Assembly (NCBI GenBank): GCA_023079485.1 | Contig: CM041092.1 | Span: 12,723,127 to 12,787,126, forward strand | From: Archilochus colubris | Lineage: Eukaryota; Chordata; Aves; Apodiformes; Trochilidae | Length of the DNA stretch: 64,000 bases | Reading direction: 5' to 3' | Part shown: positions 33,033 to 47,100 of the stretch, piece by piece | Position numbering within the stretch: the stretch's first letter is position 1 | Layout of the letters: every line of letters starts with the position of its first letter | Position numbers and translations under genes: made by a program | The notes under the pieces: model-generated | Databases searched by the model: none | What the model was told of the DNA's origin: nothing | The model's input: only the letters and a program-made list of their open reading frames with translations

Positions 33033-36000
33033 TAAGAAATGCAAGCTTTATATTCTTCTTAAGACAGGAAAATTGAGATGATAGAATTATCAGTATCTAT
33101 TTTCTGAAAGTTCCCCAGGAACACATGCACAATAAACCAGAAACAGTTGGAACAATAGGAAGCACTCGTACCAGGATGTATGAATTATCTCTGTACAGAA
33201 ACCCATTTAGCATCTCTCCAAACCCAATTTATTTTATCCAATAGTTCAGTCAGTAGTAAGCATGAGATAAAGTGCTACTATTCAAACACCAAAACACTTG
33301 GAAAAAAATAATTACCCTTTAAAATGTGTAAGCCTGCTAAATATGAAATAAAACAACTAACAAACTGTCAGCCAATCCGTGAAACTATTGTTTGTGCTAT
33401 GGCAGACTTGGATGATATTTTACTGGGGTTTTTTGTTTAGTTTTTTTCTTTTTAAATGAGGCTACTGGTTCAATGAAATCAAAGTCCATATTTTTTAAAT
33501 TGGAAAATTCAGCATCTTTAAAACAAATAATTCATCTCAAATTTTTAGCACTGAACTCTCAACGAACAAAACATGCCAATGCCAACAGCTAGAGGCTACA
33601 GCTCACACACCTGTTAAAACCTTCTAGCTGGAGAAGCCCTATGAACTGAAAGATTCAACTGCAGATAAACAACAGTAACCAGCACAGAGGTAAAATCCAG
33701 CGACAACAAACTGACCCCTCCTTTGCAGACTGCTGAACAGACAAACAAACATACAGTTTCCATCTATAGCTGCAGTGGGATAACAGAGGGTGGTCAGAAC
33801 AGTTCTACTCAAACAAATAATTTTCCCCTTGTAACAGCTTCCCAATCACCATAATCCCTGTAATTTCATGGAAGATCCACATCTAATCAATGAGTATGTT
33901 TTTACCAGATCTTTATATTGGATCTTAGCACCAAAAGCAACAAGGAAGAGCTTTTCCAGTCTCAAGACAAAAGGTGGGTAATTGTACCCAGCCACCAGGG
34001 ACCTGAGATGAGACCTACAGAAAGTCTACAAGTGACAGGTAGCACCATTCCTACCTTGTGGAAGCCCAAATATGCAAAATTTTATTTCTGAGCATAACCC
34101 AATCCCTACTTTCATCTGCAGAGCTGAGGTTCTTGAAAATTCCCTGTGTATGGCTCTACAGTAAAAACTACTGCATACCTAGTGGACAACGTGATTTCGC
34201 TTGAAAATTGGTGGATCTGTAGAGTATTCAATGCTCATGCTAATTCTCCGAGCCATCAAACATCACCCACACACCTGCACAAGCATGAAAGTATCCACAG
34301 CATGCCTGGAGCTCCAGCATCTCTGTGCCAGACCTTCCCTACTTCCCACCTCCCTGGGCTGTGCACCAGCAGCAGGTCCGCTGCATTTTGACCATTCCAT
34401 GGGCTTTTTGGAACGTCTCCATGGAAAGTTACTTGCTGCACAGATTCCATAACAAACTCCTCATGTTCCTTAATTTCCCAACTGCCTTCCCACCCTAAGA
34501 GATGGTGTGCCAGATTGTAATCAGGTATTCTAGAAGTGTTATTGCTTTATTTATATGGGACATAAGCTTCCAAGATAAATGTGGAAGGAATACCAGTTAT
34601 TATTAAATGCAGTGAGAAAAAAAAATTATCAGGCTCTTTCTCAGAACTAGGAGAGACTATATAAAAACAAAATGCATAAAAGCAGTATTTTACTGCTGAA
34701 GACTTCCAAGTTATTTAAAATAGCAAATGCTTCTAAGTTCAAGATATATTAACTCTTCAGCTCTCAGTTATATGGTACATGTAAAACACTATTTCTAAAA
34801 GTGGAGTGGCTGACAGTCTGTAGGTCATTTATCAAACAAAGCCTGTATCTTATTTCATATTTAACAGAAATTAAAAATGCCCCCCAAACACTTAAAAGTC
34901 CCCCTGCAAAAGCCCCACATCTTTCTACTAAAACCCCCCTTCAAATTCACTTTAAACAAGAGATGGTAGTGGTAGTTTTCAATCCAGACCTAAAAGGAAA
35001 ACAGAAGTCTTGACATTATACATTGGCACAAAATAGTCATAATATCGCTCTTATTTACAATGAAAACCTTTTTTTTAAAACTGGATTTGTACCATGGAAG
35101 TGTTACAAACATACTCTTTCCCACACCCACCCAGCATTTTTCCTAATCAAACGGTATGAAAATAATTATTCATAAAATCCAACAGTCATAACACCAATCA
35201 CATATAGGTCTATAGGTAATTATGTCTGAAAGATACATTCATGTTTTGTACAGCATGAAACATACAAAAGCTTCTTTAAAAACCTTTAAGGATGATACAG
35301 ATCTTCATAACCTAAAGTAAAATATTTAGTAGTTTTAACTTTTTTTTTGGCCATATAAAAATATTTTAAAGGCCATTTATACCACAACAGGTAGAAACAT
35401 CTGAACAACTGATTTCTGGTGCAGAACGGCTTCAGTGCTGTTCTCTTTCCCAATTACTTTTTGGTTACCACAATGCTGGCTTTGAAGAAACCAAAAAGCC
35501 ACTGAGTTGCCAATGACCAATTATCCAAGAATAGTTACTTTATTCCACTTTTTTTTACCTCAGTGCAACTACACAAATACACTATCAGTCAGCTTAAGTC
35601 AATGCAGAAGATTTGGAAGAGACCTATTATTCTTCCCTCTCTTTGTAATCAAAACAGGAGTGACAGACAACCAATAAATATCCCACACTTAATTGTGGTA
35701 TAAATGGGTCTTTTGAACTCAAACTGCTTTGGCAACTTTACACAAGAATATTTAAGTATGTGACATACCAACACTATATAAGGTTGCAATAAACTCCATT
35801 TCTCATTTCCCTCAGAAAAAAAGGGCAAGTTATTTATTTACAACTTGACTATGAAGAGAAGTTACTTAATTAAAATGGATTATTTTAATTTTTAGACATT
35901 AAGTGCTGAGTTTAAAATAAACTTCCAACAAGCCAGCATCTCAGATAATAATCTTGTCACATGGAAGTTAAAGCTTATACTTTCCTAAGGAATTTTGTTA

Positions 36001-37445
36001 TGAATGGCTTAAAATAAATCTGAGATTAAAGCTACCTTATTACTTTTTTCCAGTTTATCAGATCCAGAAATTATTGTACAGTTCATTTTTCACTGAGGGA
36101 TAAGCATCAAAACTATAAATACAAGTACCAGGGCCACAGGCCAACTAATATTATTTTATTTTCTAAAAATATTTAAAACTCTGTCTTCCATTTGGCATTG
36201 TGGTTCATATTTATTACTAAGTCTTAGCCAGGGCTTCACTGTTCCTGAATCCCTTTTCACTTATTAGTCATAGCTGATCTCTTTCAAATGTCCATAGAAC
36301 ACAGTATATTATATAATTCTTCAACAGTTAAAAATTATTTAGCATAGAACTTTCCATTTTAACTCTATGCTCTATATAGAGTACAACAAATTTACTGGAT
36401 AAATATTTTCAGGAAACCAATACAATAAATTAAAACTTTTAAATAGAGGGCACAAAATTACGTTGTAACAGGGCAAAAAAGTGACTGATTTTTTTCTTGC
36501 AGTATATTACACTGGACACTTTGCTTCTAACTTGGTTTCTGCTATACTGGAAAAATATTAAAAACTGGGACGTTTATGTATCTTTAGAATGAGCTCAGAT
36601 ACTGTATCAGACAGACATTTTTCACAGATTTTCTACCTACTTAAATAAAAAGCAACCCATACCAACTGGAACAATTCTGCACAAGTATAACAGAAAGTGA
36701 CTGGGGTCATTATGGAATTAAAGTTCTGGGACAACTTCACCGTGTTCTCCTCACTTCCCTCCCCAGCCCTCCCAAACAATTAAAAAAAAAAAAACATAAA
36801 AGGCAAACCTGTACGAACATGGCTTGAAATCAAACTATGATGATTTTAAAAGTAATTGGTTAGCAGATAATGGAATTAAATCACACCTGATTGTAAGTTC
36901 AACTTAATTATCAGTGCTATTAAAGAGTTACGTTCTAATTCAGCAAGACAGCTATTTCCAATGAAAGGATAAAACAAAGTATCAGCTTCTAACGACCTAC
37001 CAGCATTTCATAATAAGCTGCTAGTAAGTTACTAGTTGGAAGGAATGAAGGAATGTCAGATTTTTCACATAATTACAACACAGCAGCATACAATGCTCAT
37101 TCATTAAGTTGGCAGAGGTGCTTTCGCTACCGAGAGTAGCAGGCAGGTACTTGTAGAATGAAAGAGGGAATGGTAGTTCCATGACCCCTTGTGGTATCAC
37201 ATTCCAAGCACCAAGGGCCGTTTTTAAAATTTGAACCCATTAAGATAAATATGACAGGACAATACCACCCCCAGAGAATCATGAGTGCCTTTCACTGGAT
37301 GTACTCTCGAAGTCTCAAGGCACTTAAGGGGTTAAGACATAATGCATGCACTAGTTCCCATCACGTAATCTTAAGTCACATGAATCAGAATACAGCAGTG
37401 TATGACACATAAGCTGTGTCAAAAAAATGCCTTTTTTTTCTAATT

Positions 37446-37451
37446 TTTATT
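37446..37451 (-). terminator. PTPN4: Candidate proximal poly(A) signal of PTPN4
   Basis: AATAAA on the minus strand about 640 nt after the stop codon, followed within about 30 nt by a T-rich then GT-containing stretch (TTTTTTTGACACAGC, then TTATGTGTCAT). Confidence 0.4.
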
Positions 37452-38090
37452 ATTACTTTGTACAAGATGCTGGTAACTGGGCATTATGCAGCTACTGCTG
37501 GGTTAACACAGACACCAGCTTTTCTCTAACAACCAGCTGGTCTCAAGTAAGGGTGTAGGACAAAGTGTGCTGCATCAGTAGGCAGTGTGTATCTATCTAG
37601 TATTGGCAATATTGCTAATGTTGTAAAAAACAAAACAGTGGAAGTCTGTACATAGTAAATAAACCTAGCACTGGAAAAAGACCATGGCTTAGTGTACTTT
37701 TTCATTTGTTTTTCATTTTAAGAGACATGGGTGTAAAACAAGAGTGAAATAATTCCAAGCCTTGTTTGTAGCAATTCAACCAGAAGCGCAGTATATGGCA
37801 CTACAATGAAATATCGTAGATTACCCTGAACACAATTAGTTCTTTCAGTTTATGGTTTGTTCGGAGCAAAGCACGAAAATAAAGTCTTCAAACAGATGAA
37901 GGTTAGAAGAGTTTTAGAGACTGATTTTGTTTCAACGTAAAGTGCAACAGTGCTGAAGTTTTCAGAGTCCTTTGTCAATTCTTTGCTGTACTTCACTATC
38001 GTTTCCCACAAGCAGTATCATGGCACAAAGAATGCTGCCAGTTCATTAGAGGACAGGATTCCTCAACTGATATCCTAGGTTTTTTGCTCT

Positions 38091-38177
38091 TTACTTATGC
38101 AGTGATGTTTGTAAAGGTTTAATAAATCCTTCTTCATATACCTTCAAAATAGCTTCACATACAAATCTGTATTGACT
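38091..38177 (-). CDS. PTPN4: PTPN4 last coding exon
   Basis: 28 codons plus [23 protein letters not shown] then PLQTSLHK. Acceptor TTCCTTTTCAG. The conserved [10 protein letters not shown] helix closes the PTP domain. The last eight residues differ from the human PLTTSTNK as recalled, normal for a free C-terminus. The 3' UTR follows without a break. Confidence 0.97.
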   Translation of the reverse strand, partial: SQYRFVCEAILKVYEEGFIKPLQTSLHK

Positions 38178-41100
38178 CTGAAAAGGAAAACAGACCCAGT
38201 AAATTGACAATAAATGTAATTGAACTCTGCCATTTGGAAGCACATGAGTCATCTAAGATTTCCCCATCCCATTCTACCAAGAACTGAGAGGCCAAGAACT
38301 GTGCTTCACAATTACTTTAGGAAACAAAAAACAACAGGAACTTTATAACAACACAAGACCAGGATGAACAGCACTTTGAAATATATACTGAAAGTCATAT
38401 CCACAAAACTACTCCTATTATTACAACATCACCTATTTAGTAATTTTCTGCTGTTGATTTAATTGCTGAGGTTTCACTGACCTGAGGTTTCCATGAACTT
38501 GTAATTAGAAGCTTTGGTTTCAAAGCACTTTTTAATGCTTACATGAATTCTGGCATGTTACTGGCATCACCCTCTCAGATTTTGGTAACATTTTTTCAGT
38601 AATCAAATTAGAATATAATGGGGAAAAAATTGAAATAAAATACCTGTAACACAGGTACCTTACCACATGTAACACTAAATACTGCATAATAGTGTATATT
38701 TTGGTCAGAAAACCAGCATCCTTGTTTTTCCAGTGTCAAGGATTTCTCTCTATGTTGTAATTAGTGATGTCAGATCTTAAATAGGTACAACAACAGATTC
38801 AGTAATAAATAATTGTTTAATTTACTGTTGCATCTATATTAAAATAGTTAAATTCATGCATATTTGTTTAAAATACTTTTTTCCTCCAGCGAGCCCTAAA
38901 GGAGACTCAATTCTTCTCATACAGTACTCACAGCAGACCCGATGGACAGAGCCATCTTGTGGACATCAAGTGAGTCTGTCAGGATATACAAAAACTGACT
39001 GTGTTAAAGGAAAAATTGTAGTATCTAATGTTCACAAAGTCTTTAAAAAAAACATGAAATCTTAAATTATCTCTTCTCTCTCTGATACAGTGAACACCTG
39101 CATTTCACTGAAGCTTTAAAGTTCTGGTTTCTCTGAGAAAAACGAGAAGAGAAGATATTTAGCATATGTCATGAAAAAAAATAAAGTTGAAGTCTTTACC
39201 ACTGCACTTCCTATCTTTACTAAAAAAACTCTGCATCACTGTGTATGCTAGAGATATGCTGTTCGTACTGTATAGTCATCACAAACAGCATCAAGAACCA
39301 TCTTTTATTATTTTTCATGTATCATTAACATCCTCATCCTTCCTATGTCAGCTGAACAATACAATTTATTTTTTTAGTGGAACATGAACAGTAGCACTGG
39401 ACAGTGCTACTGAAAGATGACCCAGAAATGGAGAACAGTATATACTTTTTGTCAATGAATACTTATTGAGGCACACAAAAGGTTTATTCAGATTTGATTA
39501 GAGGAACAGTAGCAGGGACATTAAGATTATTACAATGAGCAACTACATTCAGGTAATTGTAGGTGAGATTTAATACTGGATCTAGTGCCTTAACTCCTTC
39601 AAAATACTTAAATTAAAAAATAAATAAATAAAAACCCTGGAACCAGGCAAAACTTGGAACAACCAAGCTTTTATACACATTTTCTAAAAATGTTAAAACA
39701 AAATAACAATAAAAGCAACTGCTCTCAGAGATACTCTTTCTAAATCTTTTCTAAACATTCTACAATTCTGAAATATAACACATTAAGGCAATCTTACAAA
39801 AAAACCTCAAAACATTATAGATCCAGGAAAAATTCTAGCATTTGAAGACAGCTCAAATGTGAAGAGCACACCAAAGGAATCCTGATAGCAAGTTACTTTT
39901 TTTAGACTAAGTACACTTAGATCTACTTTGATGTACCTCACATCAGATTTAATTGCAGGTACTTTAAAAAATATTATTTCTCTGATTATTTCTCTTCAAC
40001 TGAGCCACTACAGGGCAGAGTTAAGGCTTGTTTTCATTATAACTAAGGCAAGATGAATCAATGAATTGCATCACTAAATGTTTTTCTTGCATGTCTTGGA
40101 TCTGTGTTTAGCTTTTACACTACATCCATTCTTAACACTGGGAAATAGGCTCCTGCTTTCTATATTGAGTAATTTGTACACTACTTGTACACTACAGCTG
40201 AAGCTTTTTTCCAAGTTTTTGTTTGTTTGCTTTGTAAATTTGAGTTGTTGTTTTTTTTTTAGCAATTTAGAGCATTGCTCCTTTCCAATAGCCCTGGCAA
40301 TTTATTCCTGCCTGGACCAAGGCTATAGCTACACTGGGTAAAGGAGACTGTTTTGCAATACGATCAGCAGTAAGTTTGTTACAAGTCTGTGTAGTTATAT
40401 GATTGGATAATAGGGAATTACTCTTCTGCAAGACAGAACAGGGAGTATGATACTCACAGGTGTTTGGATCATCATGGCTCTTTGATCTCTCATGGTTCTT
40501 ACAATATCTAATGGATAAACAGGCTGATTGCACTCAATGAGACACATGGCTGTCTCCATAGTGATAAGAACACCTGTCCGTCCAATCCCAGCACTGCAAA
40601 AAACACAAAATAGAAAATGAAGCTAAGTGTCTAGGACATAATTCAAACTTAAAGACCTTCCTTCTCCAGGTTTCTCATGATTGATCATTCTGAGTCTCAC
40701 AGTACTAGGGCAGGGGCTGGACAGATTGTGTGTCCCTGGAAGCCTCCAACCTTGCCTGAATAGGGGAAAAAAGGAAAAAGAAAAGAAAAACAGGAAAAAA
40801 AAAAACAGTGCAGAACTCTCAGTCCTTTGAAGAAGGACTGACTTAATTTGAAGGCAATAAGAACTGCCTTTCAAAAGCAGAGTTTACATACAGGTATTTA
40901 TTCAGATCATATTTCTAAACCTACTAGTATCTAGATGATAGCAAAACACAGAGATACCCACATTGCATACTGTGCACTTTGTGTCAATTTGACCCTTACT
41001 GGAATGTTATTTTGATTATTTTCTTAATATTTTGAAGTACAAGATAGATCATACAGGAATATGAAACAGCAATCCCTTTCAAGACAAGGAAGAACCATAG

Positions 41101-44100
41101 AATATGCATCTTAGAACAGAAAAATTAAGGCTGTAGGTGAATCATCTTCATTTTAAAAATAAAACAAACCTAAAGATTTATCAGCATTGTTTTACATGTT
41201 TCTACTTCTCCACAAGCACCAGTCCTCAAAGACTGAATATTTAACCATGAACTTGATAATCAGATTCAAATTCCAATTTTTCTTATTCAAGAAAATTATG
41301 CTGCGTTTTTCAAACAGAAAACCAGCATTTCTCCATATTTGAATACAGAACCAAATCTGTATTTTCAGATGGCAGCACTATCTCAACTCACACAACTAAT
41401 ATTTCAGTCAACAAAAGTGCTTGCTTCTAAATTAGTTGAAATAAACATTCCAGACTTTGAAACTTGTCCTGATTTGTAAGCATAACTTCAAATTAAGACT
41501 GGCCAAACTACTACTTTAAATCCTTGCCCAGAAGGTGGCATTAAAGCTATTATGTATTTCAGTGATGCCATGAGAATTTCATGACAAGATATAAATGTGC
41601 TGGTTAAATAAAATTATTCAATAGCATCTCGCACATATAAAATTTTTATGTAGAATGCTTTATCAAATCAGAACAGGAGCAGTATCTGTCAAGAGAACCA
41701 TTTTACACCTTCAAAACATTTGGAAAAGGACAACAACCATGATGTAAAGTGTGATCATTTCCCTATGATAAATATCAGGTAGGCTAGGACTCGAGATTAG
41801 AAAAAGAAATCACCAACTGATGGAAGGGAACAGGGATAGGACATGAAGGGCATGGACAGTACAGGTGGTTCACCCTCTTATCCAAACCAAGACACTGTTC
41901 AACTTAACTAGCAGGAGCCTTGTAAAAATAAAAGCACATGTACACACAAGGTTTGGAAACTAATGTTTTAAATAGTTCAACACAGCAAATCTTTCCAGTT
42001 TCTTAACGTTTTTGCTGCTTTACAATCTGGTTTTGGGTGTTGTTTTTAAACTACGATTGTACAAAGTCTGCTCTTTTAGCTACTTGCATTCCCCACACTA
42101 AAGCTGGTGGCTTAGTGCTGAAAACAAGTTTTGTCACTTTGCTGTGCTTAATGCCTTGTCCTGATATACTGAACAGATGTTAAAAACAGTGTGCATACAC
42201 CACATGTAGTAACCCCTGGGCTCCTTCAGTTTGACTCACCAGTGGAATTTGTTTATACTTTTACAACAGCCACTAAGTTAAGGCCATGTAAGTAAATTAC
42301 GTTGAACTGTGATATTATTTTCTTCTGTGAAACATTTTTAAGTTTATATTATTATACCAACATTTATTCTGTGAAACTCATATTGGTATCGATACTGTCA
42401 GTGTGGAGCCAAACTGATGCTCAGCTGAATGAAAGTTTTCATACTTTCCAAAGTTGTTTTTCCAATGTCTGCACAGACTTGCACACTTCATATTGTTAAA
42501 TTTCTGTTTGGCTGATATTTTCAACATATAAGCCAAAAGTGTATCAATAATGAAAGCGGAGGAGTAATATCATTTAAGGCAGTGGTGTTCTTATACTGGT
42601 TTCCCTAGTTAGTTAGATTGACTCTGATCACTGTAAAACAGGAGAGCAAAATCAATTGAATACAATTTCTGATGCACAAAACGTGAAAAACATCTCTTTT
42701 TTTTCATCTTCTTAAATACATGTCTAGTTTACTTGTAGACTAGATAGTCTTTAAATTGATTTTGTCCCTTACACCTTTCAGCTTTTCTCTGAAGCAGGAA
42801 CAATGCGCCCCTGACTCAGGAACACTGTCTGTGGAGTAGTCAGGAATTTAGAGGTCAATTTTACTCCCAGAACTGCTCACAAAGAGTTGATCTAACACAT
42901 CTTCATTTGAACACACTTGGCATAATGCATTAATATAATATACTAACTGAGTACTCTAAAGGATTAAGATTTTGAAATTTACTACAGGAACGTAGAATGC
43001 TAGTAAAAACTACTGCACAAGAAAAACAACATTAACATATTTCATGTATACACAAAAAACCTGAGTAACAGTTATTTTGTATCACAACAAAAGCAAATTG
43101 TTGAGAAAAATGTATCGTACATGTCAATATATCACACAGTCTAAGACTGTAGCCTTGAGAGAAAATATCATATTTGATCACTGCATATACCACCCATGTC
43201 TTCTGCTATGGTTTATTTATACAGCTATTCTGGAGTGTTGTACAACAGTCACCACGAGAAAAGGATTTCTAAGTAACATTTGTAATTTTCCTGTGTTATT
43301 TTATAGACTGTTAGCACAAGCATTTAAACTGTGAAAAAAGCCAAAACCAAACCCAACAGAATCCCCACACAGACCAGTGCTGCATGTAGATACTCAGAAT
43401 TTTGCTTATAGTAATGTGATGACAATTTCAAGCAATTCAGTGTTGAGTTCTCCTGTCATACCCAAAGCAGACACAATTAAAGGTTTATTTCAACAACAAA
43501 GCACAGAAAAGCTATTTGTTGATAAGTTCAGCTTAATAATTTAATAAAGCTGGGAAAAAATGGATACCTGCAATGAACAACAACAGGTTCTTCTCTGCCA
43601 GCCCTCTTCTTTCGCACAAGACACACAAAATCTAGGAAATCGCTGGAATCATCAGGAACCCCATGATCAGGCCATGCTATATACTGGATTTGGGTTAGTT
43701 GGCGGCTTTCCTCTTTCTAATTAGAAACATGAAGTTTATTCAAGGGTAATTCAGATCCCATTACAAAAAGAAAAAAAAAAAAGAAAGAAAGAAAGAAAGA
43801 AAAAAAATCAGTGGTGCATCTACAGCAACTTGTACCCATAACAGAAGCAGCTTCCACACCTGTCAGCACTTCATTAGCCTTTATCATTGCTCATCCTGGA
43901 TTTTAGAATAACATTTTTTCCTTAAAACCAAAAAGGCAATCCACAATGCTTACATCTTCAACAAGTTAAAAAACTATTACAGTCCCTGTAGTAGCAAAGT
44001 AGTTCAGAGATGTCAATGATCTATCTGAACAAAAGATGTACTAGAAGGTGGTCAAATTCCCAGCAAAACAAATTTAATAGAAAGAGGTAATATCTTACCA

Positions 44101-47100
44101 GATGGACAGACAGAACTGGAGTAGGGATTGGAGAGGCATGACTTTCAGACCTAAAAGCTTTCCTTCAGACCCCACATAAATATCAGCATTGTTTTGTCTT
44201 TATCTGCACCTCTTTGATTTTATATTCTGCATAGGATGTAGAATGACCTTCCACTCCCCTCCAGCCCCTTGCTCCAGTATCACTGACATAATTTGCCTCT
44301 GGTCAGCAGAGGGTACAAGCCTCAGTGTAAAAGCAGCATTTCAAAGAACAGGAGTTACCATGCTTAAAATAACCTTTAGACTGTGAATCACAGAGGTTCA
44401 GCTGCTGATAACAAATGACCAATTGTCTCAAAAGGACACGGGGTAGGAATTTTAACTGCAAATTGACTAAAAGGCAGCTCTATAAAACTGGAATCTCATC
44501 TGCTAACCCAAGCTGTGAGAAATGAGTACGTGAACTAAATTCTAGATACTCGCTTGCAAACCTTTCTGAAATTGAAATGCTAGCTGGGGATGCTGAGAAC
44601 TACAACTGCTCTTAAAATCATGCAATGCACGTCCAGGCAAGTCTTTATTTATGTGTAGTCACCAATGCCAATTAATCTTTCTCTCAGCAGGATTTATCTT
44701 AGACCTATTTGCACATACTCTGCAAGATGGAATTACTAAGAATTGTTAGCCTTTACAAAGACAGATTTTCAGTTGCAATGAAATACATGTAGTGTCTCAT
44801 GTTTTGGAAGCATCAGGTGAATAACAAGTTTCTCCACTCTTTAATTACTTTTGCTTTTTGGCCAAGGCATGAAAGACACCCTTAAAGACTTTAAAGATAC
44901 ACAACACATCTTTTATGTGATTTAAAACCAATTAATATAATTATGGAAACTGAACCCTTGTGATATTTTGCTAGTGAAATGTTTGTTATCTTTCTAAGAG
45001 CAGAATGTATAATAAGTGAAGTACATGGCAACACGACTAGCTTTCTAAAGGTCTTGAGAAATAAACAGTTCTACTTATGTGGATATGGCCATCAAGTTGA
45101 CAAGAAAGTCTAGTTAATTAGATTTTACCTAATCTGTGAGGATTCCACAGATAAATACTGAGAAATACATATTAAGATTTTACCTCCAGATTAGTCAATG
45201 TCATTTCTCGAAAGACGTAAGCAGGATTTCCTTCTTCTGAATGGCAGGTAATCTGGAAATTCCCATATGATGAGCTTCCTGATGGCTCTGGCCAGTACTG
45301 ATGGCATTTAACCTAAGGTCAACAAATTTTTAAAAATGCCTGTGTTGAAATTCAGAGTATTATTTTCATTCTCTCTAGTTGCTTATACCTTTGTTCATTA
45401 AAGAGTATTTTGATCATTTTGTAATCACTGTTAATTTACTTACCAAGTAGACTGTGTTATCTAACTCTTGCTCATAAAATAACGTATCGCAGATCCTTTT
45501 CAAGAGGATACATGCACCAGAGATCCTGAGGTCAGTTTAAATGAAGATGGATGCCTTTAACTTTCATTACAATTTACTAAAAAGTGTATCTATAGATATT
45601 CCATCTTAAACTTGACTGAAAAGTTGCTGCTTTATAAACATTTCTAACTTCTAAAATCCTAATCCTAATTTTCTCAAAGCACATTTATACAGCAAAAGAA
45701 AAAATAATTTAAAAAGGTGGTAAGCAACAAAAAAAGTTGCTTTACTAATGCAGAAAGTAGGGGGATGCAGACGGGAGACTTCAGAGACTCTTGATCAGGT
45801 AACCAAAAGACTTCAAACACTAAGGTTTTCTGGTATATTGCTTAAATGCCTAATTACAGAGGTCATTTCAGCTCAAGTGTACTTTTGCTTTTCCAACCCA
45901 CCTGGCGATTCTTTAAGAGCAGCCAGATTTGCAGACTTCCTGCTCCACTGAGACATCCTGGCATGCAGTGGGACAGTGATGTCAGTAGCCTCATGATCAG
46001 CTTTAGAGCAGGGAGTCTGCCTATGGGTATAAGACAGATAAGTCCTTTTATTTCATTATTAAGCAGCTCTCCAAAGACCTCCACAAATATAATTATTGAA
46101 GGGGTAGGGGAACCTCAGAGAACTGCTATTGCAAGTCTGTTCTTACCAGATCTGCAAAGAAAACTCAAATTAAAAGGGCACTTGTACTGAAATTCCCTCT
46201 AATCACATTTATTTGGAAGCAGGCAGTATCATGCTAACACTGAATCACTGAAAATTGGTTTCAAAATGATGCAACTTCCCTTCAATTATTTTAATTATAT
46301 GTAGAGGCCTGTTCTCCCAGCAAATATATGGTTATTAAAAAATTAGACTACATAGACAGTTGAACTATAACAAGTTGATCAGAACACCCACAGCCATAAA
46401 TCCATCTTCAAAAGAAATCCTGAATATACTGAGAAATTCCACTGAACTATTACTTCGTGCACTCAACCAGCCAGTGCTACTGTGAATGCTCCAGACTACA
46501 AACCAAGTAACTCAGGAACTATACTGTACATATGATCAGATTGAACTGTTTTGCCTGTCTCCAGAGGATAAACTGCATAATAAACAAAGCCATTAAGGAG
46601 AAACTATAGCTTAAAAAAAAGCCCCAAAACCAAACAGAACCAAAAACCAACAAACCAACCACAAAATAAATCTGAGGCTTCCTACAGCACCATACACAAT
46701 TATTTTTGGTAATTTATAACTCCAATTACTTTATTACTAGCACTCTACTTTTACACATTTTTCTATGGAAATGACATAAAGGACAATGATTATTTCATAT
46801 GATTAAACAAATGTTTATAGTCACAGATGATGTTATGAAAAATTCTAGATTTCAAGCTCTAAGAGAATCCTTGATAAGACAGCCTTCCAGGCAGGATATC
46901 TTAACAGTACAAAGCTGTGTTAGGCTGCCTTAAAAATTAATCTCTATGTATCAAAGAACTAATTTACAAAGCTCAATTAACTTCTTGGAGTTCCTCTATT
47001 TGAAATTTAGAGGGGAAAAAACCATATGAATATAAATTCTATGGTTTTTTAACTTTACAATAAAGAGTCAAACAAAGAAGCCTAATAATATTTTAGGAAA

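Larger units (their letters stand above)
31556..38090 (-). other. PTPN4: PTPN4 3' UTR (extent inferred)
   Basis: No coding signal or clear transposon lies between the PTPN4 stop and about 31.55 kb. Canonical AATAAA hexamers on the minus strand occur at 37446-37451, 35833-35838, 34546-34551, 33228-33233 and 31577-31582. Human PTPN4 mRNA is known to have a multi-kilobase 3' UTR, so use of the distal signal is plausible and would give about 6.5 kb. The UTR includes three Pumilio-type UGUAAAUA sites and an A/C-rich tract at 32370-32510. Alternative polyadenylation is likely but not shown. Confidence 0.6.
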
